A stretch of 64,000 nucleotides of DNA, from contig NZ_BOON01000002.1 of NCBI RefSeq assembly GCF_016863255.1, positions 62,001 through 126,000 of the forward strand. Reading direction: 5' to 3'. Position 1 is the stretch's first letter, and each line of letters begins with the position of its first letter. Below the pieces are notes generated by a model. That model worked only from the letters and a program-made list of their open reading frames with translations, did no database searches and was not told the DNA's origin. The stretch is from Planosporangium mesophilum. Its GTDB lineage: Bacteria > Actinomycetota > Actinomycetes > Mycobacteriales > Micromonosporaceae. Both the position numbers and the translations under genes were made by a program. Shown here one piece after another: positions 35,340-43,016 of the stretch.

Positions 35340-36512
35340 ATGCTCATGGACCCGCTCGTCGCCCGCATGCGCCCCTTCGGTACGACGATATTTGCCGAGA
35401 TGTCCGCTCTCGCCACCCGTACCGGCTCGGTCAATCTCGGCCAGGGCTTCCCCGACACGGACGGCCCGCCGGAGATGCTCGAGGCGGCGGTACGCGCGAT
35501 CCGCGACGGCCGCAACCAGTACCCGCCGGGTCCGGGCATCCCGGAGCTGCGGGCGGCGATCGCGACGCACCAGCGCGAGTTCTGGAACCTTGACTACGAC
35601 CCGGACGGTGAGGTGCTGGTCACCGCCGGAGCGACCGAGGCGATCGCGGCGGCGGTCCTGGCGCTGTGCGAGCCGGACGACGAGGTGGTGTGCTTCGAGC
35701 CGTACTACGACTCGTACGCCGCGTCGATCGCCCTCGCCGGCGCCGTGCGGCGGCCGGTGACGCTGCGGCCCGGCCCGGCCGGCGATTACGAATTCGACCC
35801 GGACGAGCTGCGGGCGGCTTTCGGCCCGCGTACCCGGATGGTCCTGCTCAACTCGCCGCACAACCCGACCGGCAAGGTCTTCACGGCCGACGAGCTGACC
35901 CTGATCGCCTCGCTGTGCGTGGAGCACGACGTGGTCGCGGTCACCGACGAGGTGTACGAGCACCTGGTCTTCGACGGCGCGCACATCCCGGTCGCCGGGC
36001 TGCCCGGGATGCGGGACCGCACCGTGCAGATCTCCTCCGCCGGAAAGACCTTCTCGTGTACGGGCTGGAAGGTCGGCTGGGCATGCGGCCCGGCGCCGCT
36101 GATCTCCGCGGTCACCCGGGTCAAGCAGTTCCTCACGTACGTCAACGCCGGCCCGCAGCAGCCGGCGGTCGCGGTCGCTCTCGGCCTGCCGCGCTCCTAC
36201 TACGAGGGCTTCCGCGATTCACTCCGGGGCAAGCGAGACCGGCTGTGCGCGGGGTTGGCCGACGCGGGCTTCGAGGTGCTGCACTCGGCGGGGACCTACT
36301 TCGTGACCGCTGACATCACGCCGCTCGGCGGTACCGACGGGGTGGAGTTCTGCCGGTCCCTGCCCGAGCGCTGCGGGGTGGTGGCGGTGCCGACCCAGGT
36401 CTTCTACGACTCCGTGGACGCCGGGCGGCACCTGATCCGGTTCGCCTTCTGCAAGCGGGACGAGGTGCTCGACGAGGCCGTCGCCCGGCTGCGGAAACTG
36501 TCCGCCGGCTGA
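35340..36512 (+). CDS. PLP-dependent aminotransferase, class I/II
   Basis: This 390-residue fold-type I aminotransferase has NLGQGFPDTDGPPEMLEAA, a YPPGPG N-terminal loop, ATEAIAAAVLAL (PLP phosphate contact), LNSPHNPTGKVF, TDEVYEHLVFDG (Asp), SSAGKTFSCTGWKVGW with the PLP Lys, and a C-terminal RFAFCKRDEVLDEA with the substrate-carboxylate Arg. Relatives include kynurenine, methionine and N-succinyl-DAP aminotransferases; the substrate cannot be fixed from sequence. It starts at ATG 35340 (or 35346). Confidence 0.93.
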   Translation: MLMDPLVARMRPFGTTIFAEMSALATRTGSVNLGQGFPDTDGPPEMLEAAVRAIRDGRNQYPPGPGIPELRAAIATHQREFWNLDYDPDGEVLVTAGATEAIAAAVLALCEPDDEVVCFEPYYDSYAASIALAGAVRRPVTLRPGPAGDYEFDPDELRAAFGPRTRMVLLNSPHNPTGKVFTADELTLIASLCVEHDVVAVTDEVYEHLVFDGAHIPVAGLPGMRDRTVQISSAGKTFSCTGWKVGWACGPAPLISAVTRVKQFLTYVNAGPQQPAVAVALGLPRSYYEGFRDSLRGKRDRLCAGLADAGFEVLHSAGTYFVTADITPLGGTDGVEFCRSLPERCGVVAVPTQVFYDSVDAGRHLIRFAFCKRDEVLDEAVARLRKLSAG

Positions 36513-36629
36513 GGGCGCCATAGCAGATCGTCTTCCTCGCTGTTGCCCCGTCCACAGCCCACCCTCGCCGTCCACATCCTGATCGTGAACGCTTGCCCGT
36601 GACCGCGGCCGGGCACGAGCCTCTGCGCC

Positions 36630-36989
36630 ATGACGCAAGCGAAAGACGCGGTCGGCGCGTACGGCGAACGGGTGGCGTGCGCGCACCTGCTGGAACAGGG
36701 CATGGTCGTGCTCGACCGCAACTGGCGCTGCCGGGCCGGTGAGATCGACCTGATCCTGCGCGACGGCTCGGATCTGGTCTTCTGCGAGGTCAAGACCCGT
36801 CGCGGCGACCGGTTCGGCACGCCCGCCGAGGCGGTCGACACCGCGAAGGTACGGCGCCTGCGCCGCCTCGCCGCCCAGTGGCTGGCGCAGGCCGGGGTTC
36901 GCCCGCACACGGTCCGCTTCGACGTCGTCAGCGTGCTCCCCCAGCCCGCCGGGGCGGCCCGGGTCGAACACATCCGGGGAGCGTTCTAG
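36630..36989 (+). CDS. YraN/UPF0102 family endonuclease-like protein
   Basis: The 119-residue protein has the restriction-endonuclease-like YraN core: AYGERVACAHLLEQGMVVLDRNWRCRAGEIDLIL, then LVFCEVKTRRGDRFG (the E-D-ExK type active site) and RLRRLAAQWLA. A nuclease role in DNA repair or recombination is assumed for the family. It is coupled to yifB (TAGTG), the normal actinobacterial order yraN-yifB-dprA. Confidence 0.92.
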   Translation: MTQAKDAVGAYGERVACAHLLEQGMVVLDRNWRCRAGEIDLILRDGSDLVFCEVKTRRGDRFGTPAEAVDTAKVRRLRRLAAQWLAQAGVRPHTVRFDVVSVLPQPAGAARVEHIRGAF

Positions 36990-38509
36990 TGGGGTACGCC
37001 AAGGTCCGCTCCGTCGCGCTGGTCGGCGTCACCGGCGAGGTCGTCGTCGTGGAGGCGCACCTGGCCACCGGCCTGCCCGGCATGGTCGTGTCCGGCCTGC
37101 CCGACGCCGCGCTCGTCGAGTCGCGCGACCGGGTGCGGTCGGCGGTGGTCAACTCCGGCGAGTCCTGGCCGCAGCGGCGCATCACCGTCAACCTGCTCCC
37201 GGCCCACCTGCCCAAGCACGGCTCCGGCTTCGACCTGGCCGTCGCGGTGGCGGTCCTCGCGGGCGCCGGCGTCATACCGGTCGACCTGCTGCACCGCGCC
37301 GTTCTGCTCGGTGAGCTCGGTCTCGACGGCACGGTCCGGCCGGTCCGCGGTGTGCTGCCCGCGGTGCTGGCGGCCGCACGGTCGGGCCTGGAGCAGGTGG
37401 TCGTACCGGTCACCAACGCCGCCGAGGCGAGCCTGGTACCCGGCGTGACCGTCCGGGCCGCCGGCACGCTGCGCGAACTGGTCGACTTCGCCCGCGACGG
37501 CGTACCCCTGCGCTCACCGCCGGCAGCCCAGGCGGCCCCGCCACCGACCGGACCCGACCTCGCCGACGTCCTCGGTCAGGAGCGCGGCCGGCGCGCGATC
37601 GAGTTGGCCGCCGCGGGCGGTCACCACCTGGCGCTCTTCGGCCCGCCCGGTGCCGGCAAGACGATGCTCGCGCAGCGCCTGCCGACGATCCTGCCGCTAC
37701 TCGACGACTCCGCGGCACTCGAAGTGACCGCCGTCCACTCCATCGCCGGTGTACTGCCGGCCGGCAGCCCGCTGATCCGACGGCCGCCGTTCCAGGCGCC
37801 GCACCACACCGCCACGATGCCCGCCCTGGTCGGCGGTGGTTCCGGGATCGCCCGGCCGGGATCCCTGAGCCTCGCCCACCGTGGCGTTCTGTTTCTGGAC
37901 GAGGCACCCGAGTTCAGTCGCCGGGTCCTCGAAGCGCTGCGCCAGCCGCTGGAGGACGGCGAGGTGCGGCTGCGCCGCTCCGGCGGGGAGACCCACTACC
38001 CGGCCCGGGTCCAGCTCGTCCTCGCCGCGAACCCGTGCCCGTGTGCCCGTCCCGAGGGCGACCAGGCGTGCGAGTGCAGCCGCCAGGTACGCCGGCGGTA
38101 CCTGGGCCGGCTGTCCGGTCCGCTGCTCGACCGCATCGACCTCCAGGTGACCCTGATGCCCGTCGCCTCGTCGGCGCTGCTGGCCGACCGTAGCTCCGGG
38201 GAGTCCTCGGCGGTGGTGGCCGACCGGGTGGCGCGGGCCCGGGCCGCGGCCGCAGCCCGGTGGAAGGGCGCCCGCGCGACCTGCAACGCCGACGTGACGG
38301 GCGCCGCGCTGCGCGACCGCCGGTGGCGGCTGCCCCGGTCGGCGACCCGGCCACTGGCGGATGCCCTGGACCGGGGCAGCCTGTCGGCCCGCGGCCACGA
38401 CCGGGTCGTCAAGGTCGCCTGGTCGGTGGCCGACCTCGACGGTCGGGACCGGCCCGACGTCGGCGACGTGACCGAGGCTCTCGAACTGCGGAGGGGGACG
38501 CTGTTGTGA
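36989..38509 (+). CDS. YifB family Mg-chelatase-like AAA ATPase
   Basis: The 506-residue protein has the N-terminal Lon-like domain (ALVGVTGEVVVVEAHLATGLPGMVVSGLPDAALVESRDRVRSA). The AAA core has the Walker A GPPGAGKT, sensor/Walker B LFLDEAPEFSRRVLEALRQPLEDGEV, and the zinc-like Cys cluster NPCPCARPEGDQACECS. The C-terminal Mg_chelatase_C domain ends HDRVVKVAWSVADLDGRD. YifB/ComM-type proteins are associated with DNA branch migration during transformation. GTG 36989 overlaps yraN and its stop overlaps dprA. Confidence 0.95.
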   Translation: MGYAKVRSVALVGVTGEVVVVEAHLATGLPGMVVSGLPDAALVESRDRVRSAVVNSGESWPQRRITVNLLPAHLPKHGSGFDLAVAVAVLAGAGVIPVDLLHRAVLLGELGLDGTVRPVRGVLPAVLAAARSGLEQVVVPVTNAAEASLVPGVTVRAAGTLRELVDFARDGVPLRSPPAAQAAPPPTGPDLADVLGQERGRRAIELAAAGGHHLALFGPPGAGKTMLAQRLPTILPLLDDSAALEVTAVHSIAGVLPAGSPLIRRPPFQAPHHTATMPALVGGGSGIARPGSLSLAHRGVLFLDEAPEFSRRVLEALRQPLEDGEVRLRRSGGETHYPARVQLVLAANPCPCARPEGDQACECSRQVRRRYLGRLSGPLLDRIDLQVTLMPVASSALLADRSSGESSAVVADRVARARAAAAARWKGARATCNADVTGAALRDRRWRLPRSATRPLADALDRGSLSARGHDRVVKVAWSVADLDGRDRPDVGDVTEALELRRGTLL

Positions 38510-39675
38510 CCGACGCCGACGAGGTACGGCTGGCCCGGGTGGCGCTCGGCTGCCTGACCGAGCCGGGCAATCGGGAGCTGGGCATGCTGGTCCGGCGCGT
38601 CGGCCCGGTCGAAGGGCTGGACCGGCTGGTGCGGGGGTCGGTGTCCGAGCGGCTCGCCGAGGCGGCGCGACTGCGGCTGACCGACGCCACCGACGCCCGC
38701 GTCCTGGCCCGGTCGCTGCTGGGCGACGCCGACCGGCTCGGCGCCCGGGTGGTCACCCCGGAGGACGACGAGTGGCCGCGCCAACTCGACGACCTGGTAC
38801 GCCTCAGCCGGGCCGCCGACGGCCGGGCGGTCGAGCGCGACACGGATCCTCCCCACTGCCTGTGGGTACGCGGTGACGTGGCGCTCGACGAGGCGTTCGA
38901 CCGGTCGGTCGCGGTCATCGGCGCCCGGGCCGCCAGCAACTACGGCACGTACGTGGCGACCGAGATGGCGCACGGGCTCGCCGAGCGCGGCTGGACCGTG
39001 GTCTCCGGTGGCGCGTACGGCATCGACGCGGCGGCGCACCGTGCCGCGCTCGCCGCCGGCGGCCTCACCGCCGCGATCCTCGCGTCGGGCCTCGACCGCC
39101 CGTACCCGCTCGGTCATGCCAACCTCTTCGACCGGATCGGCGAATCGGGCCTGCTCGTCAGCGAGTGGCCGTTCGGCTCCGCTCCGCACCGGATGCGCTT
39201 CCTCATCCGCAACCGCGTCATCGCGGCGGCCACCCGCGGCACCGTGGTGGTCGAGGCCGCCGGCCGCAGCGGCGCCCGGCAGACGCTCGGGCGGGCCCGC
39301 GCACTGGGCCGGGCGGCGATGGCGGTGCCCGGCCCGGTGACCAGCGCCATGTCGGTCGGCTGCCACGCCGAGCTGCGCCAGGAGGGCACGAGGTTGGTCA
39401 ACGACCACGGGGAGGTCATCGAGGAGGTCGGACGGATCGGCGACGACCTGGCGCCGACGCCCCGCGGGCCCGAACGTCCACATGACACTCTCGACCCGCT
39501 CGCGGCCCAACTGCTCGACGCCGTACTGCCGCGCAAGGCGCGTACCGCCGAGGAGGTCGCCGCGGCGGCCGGCGTGAGCGGCCGGGACGCCCGCCGGACC
39601 CTACCCACGCTGGTCGCCGCCGGGTTCGTCGTCGAGCACGACAACGGGTACCGGCTGGCACCGACACCGCCCTAG
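38506..39675 (+). CDS. dprA: DNA processing protein DprA
   Basis: DprA loads RecA on incoming single-stranded DNA in transformation. The 389-residue protein has an N-terminal helical region (VALGCLTEPGNRELG), the Rossmann core (CLWVRGDVALDE, VAVIGARAASNYG, VVSGGAYGIDAAAHRAAL, YPLGHANLFDRI, RMRFLIRNRVIAA, VVEAAGRSGARQTLGRARALGR, VPGPVTSAMSVGCHA), and a C-terminal winged-helix (ARTAEEVAAAAGVSGRDARRTLPTLVAAGFV). GTG 38506 overlaps the yifB stop (GTGA). Confidence 0.95.
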   Translation: MTDADEVRLARVALGCLTEPGNRELGMLVRRVGPVEGLDRLVRGSVSERLAEAARLRLTDATDARVLARSLLGDADRLGARVVTPEDDEWPRQLDDLVRLSRAADGRAVERDTDPPHCLWVRGDVALDEAFDRSVAVIGARAASNYGTYVATEMAHGLAERGWTVVSGGAYGIDAAAHRAALAAGGLTAAILASGLDRPYPLGHANLFDRIGESGLLVSEWPFGSAPHRMRFLIRNRVIAAATRGTVVVEAAGRSGARQTLGRARALGRAAMAVPGPVTSAMSVGCHAELRQEGTRLVNDHGEVIEEVGRIGDDLAPTPRGPERPHDTLDPLAAQLLDAVLPRKARTAEEVAAAAGVSGRDARRTLPTLVAAGFVVEHDNGYRLAPTPP

Positions 39676-39717
39676 CCGGTCACCGCGGCGCCTCCCGCGA
39701 GCGCCGCGGCGACCGGC
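39675..39717. terminator. Bidirectional hairpin between dprA and the Clp-N gene
   Basis: A 17-bp stem with one mismatch (39675-39691 with 39701-39717, arm GCCGGTCACCGCGGCGC) and a 9-base loop lies exactly between the two convergent stop codons. Confidence 0.8.
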
Positions 39718-39725
39718 GCCGAGGC

Positions 39726-40310
39726 TCACGCCGCCTTGTCGAGCGCCGCGACGGCCTGCCGGCGCAGCACCGTGAAGTCGAGTCCCTCCTCGGAGAGGAT
39801 CTTCGCTGCCAGGCCGCTGCCCTCCCGCAGGAGACCCAGCAGGATGTGCTCCGGCCCGATGAATCTGTGCTTGAGCACCACCGCCTCCCGGAGCGACAGC
39901 TCCAGCACCTTCTTCGCGCGGAAGCTGAAGGGCCGGTGGTCGCCGACGACCTTGCGGCGCAGCCACCCCTGCCGCTGCTCGGGCTGGGGCGGCCGCAAGG
40001 CGCCCGGCCCGAAGATCTCCTCCACCTTTTCCCGTACCGCGTCCAGGTCGATCCCGATCGCCTCCAGCGCGGCGGCGTCGCCGTCCCCGAGCGGAACGGA
40101 TTCGGGGCGGACCAACCGATTGATGTCGGCGACCACCCGCTCGCGGGTCAGACCCGCCTCGCGGAGTATCACGTGCGCGCCGCCGCTACCGCTGTCGAGC
40201 AGCGCCAGCAACAGGTGCTCGGTGCCGATCGACGGATGCTTCAACTCCCGGGCCTCCTGCTGGGCCAGCACGACCAACTGCCGCGCCTCCGTGGTGAACC
40301 GTTCGAACAT
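39726..40310 (-). CDS. Stand-alone double Clp N-terminal-domain protein (no ATPase)
   Basis: The 194-residue protein contains two Clp_N repeats and nothing else. The first is MFERFTTEARQLVVLAQQEARELKHPSIGTEHLLLALL (1-66). The second is PFSFRAKKVLELSLREAVVLKHRFIGPEHILLGLLREG (128-190). Both have the GTEH/GPEH helix-cap of ClpC/ClpA N-domains, where adaptors and substrates bind. There is no Walker motif, so it may act as an adaptor or decoy for ClpC, or as a substrate receptor. Its ATG overlaps the HTH stop (ATGA), so both are made from one mRNA. Function unknown. Confidence 0.88.
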   Translation of the reverse strand: MFERFTTEARQLVVLAQQEARELKHPSIGTEHLLLALLDSGSGGAHVILREAGLTRERVVADINRLVRPESVPLGDGDAAALEAIGIDLDAVREKVEEIFGPGALRPPQPEQRQGWLRRKVVGDHRPFSFRAKKVLELSLREAVVLKHRFIGPEHILLGLLREGSGLAAKILSEEGLDFTVLRRQAVAALDKAA

Positions 40311-40546
40311 CACGCCTCCCCTGGACCGTCGGCCGGCCGACGGCCGGCATGCTTCTTGTGCACCGCCTGCTTGCTGACCCCGAGCGCGTCGGCGATCTCC
40401 TGCCATGACCAGCCCTGCCGCCTGGCGTTGTCGACCTGCAGCACCTCGAGACTGTCGGCCAACCGCCGCAGGGCGAGCACGGCGCGGAGCCCGACCCGCG
40501 CATCGGCGCCGCCGGCGGCCGCGGCCAGTTCCGTAACGTCGCTCAT
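40310..40546 (-). CDS. Small helix-turn-helix protein, probable autorepressor of the Clp-N operon
   Basis: A 78-residue protein with an N-terminal helical segment (VGLRAVLALRRLADSLEVLQVDNARRQG). It is followed by a clear HTH at residues 46-66 (WSWQEIADALGVSKQAVHKKH). The end is short and charged. It has no sensor domain. The stop overlaps the next ATG. The start ATG 40546 lies 6 bases after a TAGGTT -10 box, so the mRNA is probably leaderless. Two palindromic TTGTCAAC-type boxes cover the promoter and are likely its operator. What relieves repression is unknown; the Clp-N product is an obvious candidate. Confidence 0.9.
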   Translation of the reverse strand: MSDVTELAAAAGGADARVGLRAVLALRRLADSLEVLQVDNARRQGWSWQEIADALGVSKQAVHKKHAGRRPADGPGEA

Positions 40547-40549
40547 GGT

Positions 40550-40594
40550 GTCAACCTACGTTGACAACTCACTTTTGTCAACCTTGGTTGACAA
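40550..40594 (-). promoter_or_regulatory. Near-consensus promoter overlapped by two palindromic operators, HTH/Clp-N operon
   Basis: On the minus strand TTGACA (40581-40576), a 17-base spacer and TAGGTT (40558-40553) precede the ATG by 6 bases. Operator 1 (40550-40565) is GTCAAC-CTAC-GTTGAC. Operator 2 (40575-40594) is a perfect 9+9 palindrome, TTGTCAACC-TT-GGTTGACAA. Their centres are 27 bases apart. Operator 1 covers the -10 box and operator 2 covers the -35 box, as expected for a repressor site. Confidence 0.75.
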
Positions 40595-40754
40595 GCCCGA
40601 GCGGGTGTCCACCGAGGACTGTCCACGTGTGGCGCGCCGGGTGTGGACGCTCTCGACCGCGGATTTCACCGGAAACGATGAGAGCCTGGACGTTTTCAGC
40701 TCGTCCCCATCGGGTAGAGCCCGGTCACCTCAGTCCACGAGGAGGCCAGTGGTA

Positions 40755-41075
40755 ATGAACTCCTTCGTCGTTGTCCGCCTCGACGGCACCGCACTCGTGT
40801 GGACCGACTGGACGCTCAACGGCGCCGTCGCTCCCGAGCTGTACCGCGTGCTGCAGGAGCTTCTGGACGCCGGTACCAGACCCGTGGTGGTCGACCTCGT
40901 CGAGGTCCCGTCCATCGACAACTCCGCCGTCGCCGTCCTGGCTGCCGCAGCCGTACGGGCCGGTCAGCTCGGCTTCGGCCTGGAGCTGCGCCTGCCCGGT
41001 GGGCACGCGATGGCGGTACGCGACGCCGGCCAGCTGCGCAGCGCGCTCATGCTGGCGTATCCGACCGCGGCCTGA
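40755..41075 (+). CDS. STAS-domain protein (anti-sigma-factor antagonist type)
   Basis: A 106-residue single-domain protein: VVVRLDGTALVWTDWTLNGAVAPELYRVLQELLDAGTRPVVVDLVEVPSIDNSAVAVLAAAAVRAGQLGFGLELRLPGGHAMAVRDAGQ. The DLVEVPSIDNSAV segment is the STAS phosphorylation-loop region, with Ser at DNSA. ATG 40755 has AGGAGG 9 bases upstream. It is divergent from the HTH gene; the 208-base gap contains both promoters. Partner anti-sigma factor is not in the window. Confidence 0.85.
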   Translation: MNSFVVVRLDGTALVWTDWTLNGAVAPELYRVLQELLDAGTRPVVVDLVEVPSIDNSAVAVLAAAAVRAGQLGFGLELRLPGGHAMAVRDAGQLRSALMLAYPTAA

Positions 41076-41094
41076 GAGCCGGTCGGTACGACGA

Positions 41095-41122
41095 TCCGGG
41101 GCAGGTGGATACCTGCCCCGGA
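41095..41122. terminator. Bidirectional hairpin between STAS and ABC-permease genes
   Basis: A perfect 12-bp stem (TCCGGGGCAGGT 41095-41106 with 41111-41122) with a GGAT loop lies between two convergent stops. No T-run. Confidence 0.8.
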
Positions 41123-41139
41123 CAATCGGGTCTCGCCGG

Positions 41140-41991
41140 CTACTTCACGCCGCCGGCGGTGAGCCCCTCCACGATCCTGCGCTGGAACAGCAGCACGGCG
41201 ATGACCAGCGGGACCGTCACCACCACACCCGCCGCCATCTGGGTACCGAACGGCTGGTCGAACTGGTACTGCCCGGTGAACTGGGAAACGATGACGTTGG
41301 CCGTCTTGAGCTCGTTCTTGTTGACCACGCTGACCGCGATGATGAACTCGTTCCACGCCGCGATGAAGACCAGGATCGCCGTGGTGAACACGCCCGGGGC
41401 GGCCAACGGCATGATCACTTTGCGGAACGCCTCGGCCGGCGTGCAGCCGTCGATCTGCGCCGCCTCCTCCAGTTCGAAGGGCATCTGCCGGAAGAACGCG
41501 GTGAGCAGCCAGATCGCGAGCGGTAGCGCGAAGCTCATGCTCGGCAGGACCATCGCCTGATAGGTGTTGATCCAATTGATGTCCACGAAGAGCTGGAGCA
41601 GCGGCACGACCACCGCGATGCCCGGGAACATCGACGTCGCGATGATGATCGAAAGGATCGTGCCCTTGCCCCGGAACTCCAGCCGGGCCAACGCGTACGC
41701 GGCCGAGATGCCGAGGATCAGGGTCAGCACGGTGGTGATGCTCGCGACGATGACGCTGTTGAGCAGCGCGCGTCCGAACCCGTTGCCCGGCGAGAACGCG
41801 GCCACGAGGTTGTCCAGGGACGGCGGGTCGGGCAGCAGTGCGTTGGAGAACTGGTCCGCCGGCCGCCGCAGCGCCGAGACGACCATCCAGTAGAAGGGCG
41901 CCAGGCAGTACACCACGATCGCCGCGATCCCGACGTAGTACAGCCAGCCGGCTCCCCGGCGTCGCCGTCCGGTCGCTACAGGCGCGCTCAC
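41140..41991 (-). CDS. Carbohydrate ABC transporter permease (MalG/SugB type)
   Basis: The 283-residue inner-membrane permease has six predicted helices. It has the ABC contact loop EEAAQIDGCTPAEAFRKVIMPLAAPG (EAA motif, about residues 185-210). The N-terminal helix is WLYYVGIAAIVVYCLAPFYWMVVSAL. It pairs with the upstream permease, whose stop it overlaps (GTGA). With the binding protein at 43017 it forms a CUT1-type sugar importer. No ATPase gene is present, so a shared ATPase elsewhere (MsiK type) is expected. Confidence 0.94.
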   Translation of the reverse strand: MSAPVATGRRRRGAGWLYYVGIAAIVVYCLAPFYWMVVSALRRPADQFSNALLPDPPSLDNLVAAFSPGNGFGRALLNSVIVASITTVLTLILGISAAYALARLEFRGKGTILSIIIATSMFPGIAVVVPLLQLFVDINWINTYQAMVLPSMSFALPLAIWLLTAFFRQMPFELEEAAQIDGCTPAEAFRKVIMPLAAPGVFTTAILVFIAAWNEFIIAVSVVNKNELKTANVIVSQFTGQYQFDQPFGTQMAAGVVVTVPLVIAVLLFQRRIVEGLTAGGVK

Positions 41992-42953
41992 TTGGACCTC
42001 CCAACGCCCCGGCCGACGATGTCGGCGCCGAGAACCCTGACGAAGACGTACGCGACGATCGCGACGTAGACGAACAGCACCGTCGCGTACGCGGCCGCGG
42101 GACCGAAGCGCAGGTTGCTCATCTCGTTGTACGCGAGGATGGACAGGGTGTCGGTCGACATCTTGCCCCTGCCGATGAGCACGAACGGCAGGTCGAACAT
42201 GCGGAGCACGTCGAGCATGCGGAACAGCACGGCGACCACCAGCGCGGGCTGCACCAGCGGCAGCGTGATCCGCCAGAAGGTGCGCCAGGCGTCGGCACCG
42301 TCTATCTTGGCCGCCTCGTACACCTCGGCCGGGATGATCTGGAGACCGGCCAGCACCAGCAGCCCGATGAACGGCGCGGTCTTCCAGGTGTCGGCGATGA
42401 CCACGGCCAGCCATGACTGGATTCCCTCGGTGGTCCACAGGACATGCGTGTTCAGGACGTCGTTGGCGATGCCCTGCGAGGTGAAGATCCAGCGCCAGAG
42501 AAGCCCCGAGATGGCGGTGGGGATGGCCCACGGCACCAGGATGCTCGCCCGTACCAGGCCCCGACCCCGGAACGCCCGGTTCATGATCAGAGCCATGCAG
42601 ACGCCGACGACGGTCTCGATGACGACCGTGGTGACGGTGAAGGTCGTCGTGTTCCAGAAGGCGTTCCAGAACAGGCGGCCGGTCTCGCCCGTGAAGATGT
42701 TCGTGTAGTTGTCCAGGGAGAAACCGGTCGTACGGGTGATCAGGCCGGTATTCGCGTCGATGCCCTCGGTCGTCTTGACGAAGGAGATCCGCAGGGCGGA
42801 GACGATCGGGTACCCGATCACCAGCCCGAGTACGAGCACCGAGGGCGAAAGCAAGAGGAAGGCGAGCCTGCCGACGCCGGCCCGACGGTTCGTGACGTGC
42901 CCGCGCGGCTTACCCGCCGGTACGGTACGCGCATCCACCGAGGTCGCGGTCAC
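41988..42953 (-). CDS. Sugar ABC transporter permease (MalF/SugA type)
   Basis: A 321-residue permease with six to seven helices. The first is LAFLLLSPSVLVLGLVIGYPIVSALRISFV. The EAA loop YEAAKIDGADAWRTFWRITLPLVQPALVVAVLF is clear. The large second loop (TTEGIDANTGLITRTTGFSLDNYTNIF) is typical of CUT1 family permeases. It lies downstream of the binding-protein gene after a 63-base gap containing a hairpin. Confidence 0.94.
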   Translation of the reverse strand: MTATSVDARTVPAGKPRGHVTNRRAGVGRLAFLLLSPSVLVLGLVIGYPIVSALRISFVKTTEGIDANTGLITRTTGFSLDNYTNIFTGETGRLFWNAFWNTTTFTVTTVVIETVVGVCMALIMNRAFRGRGLVRASILVPWAIPTAISGLLWRWIFTSQGIANDVLNTHVLWTTEGIQSWLAVVIADTWKTAPFIGLLVLAGLQIIPAEVYEAAKIDGADAWRTFWRITLPLVQPALVVAVLFRMLDVLRMFDLPFVLIGRGKMSTDTLSILAYNEMSNLRFGPAAAYATVLFVYVAIVAYVFVRVLGADIVGRGVGRSK

Positions 42954-42978
42954 TGATGGTCCTCCTTGCGAAGGGGTG

Positions 42979-43006
42979 CGGGCCGGGGCGTCGCCGCCCC
43001 GGCCCG
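42979..43006 (-). terminator. Attenuator hairpin between binding-protein and permease genes
   Basis: An 11-bp stem (CGGGCCGGGGC 42979-42989 with 42996-43006) with a 6-base loop lies between the binding protein stop and the first permease. Such hairpins give more binding protein than permease. Confidence 0.65.
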
Positions 43007-43016
43007 GCGGTGCCCG

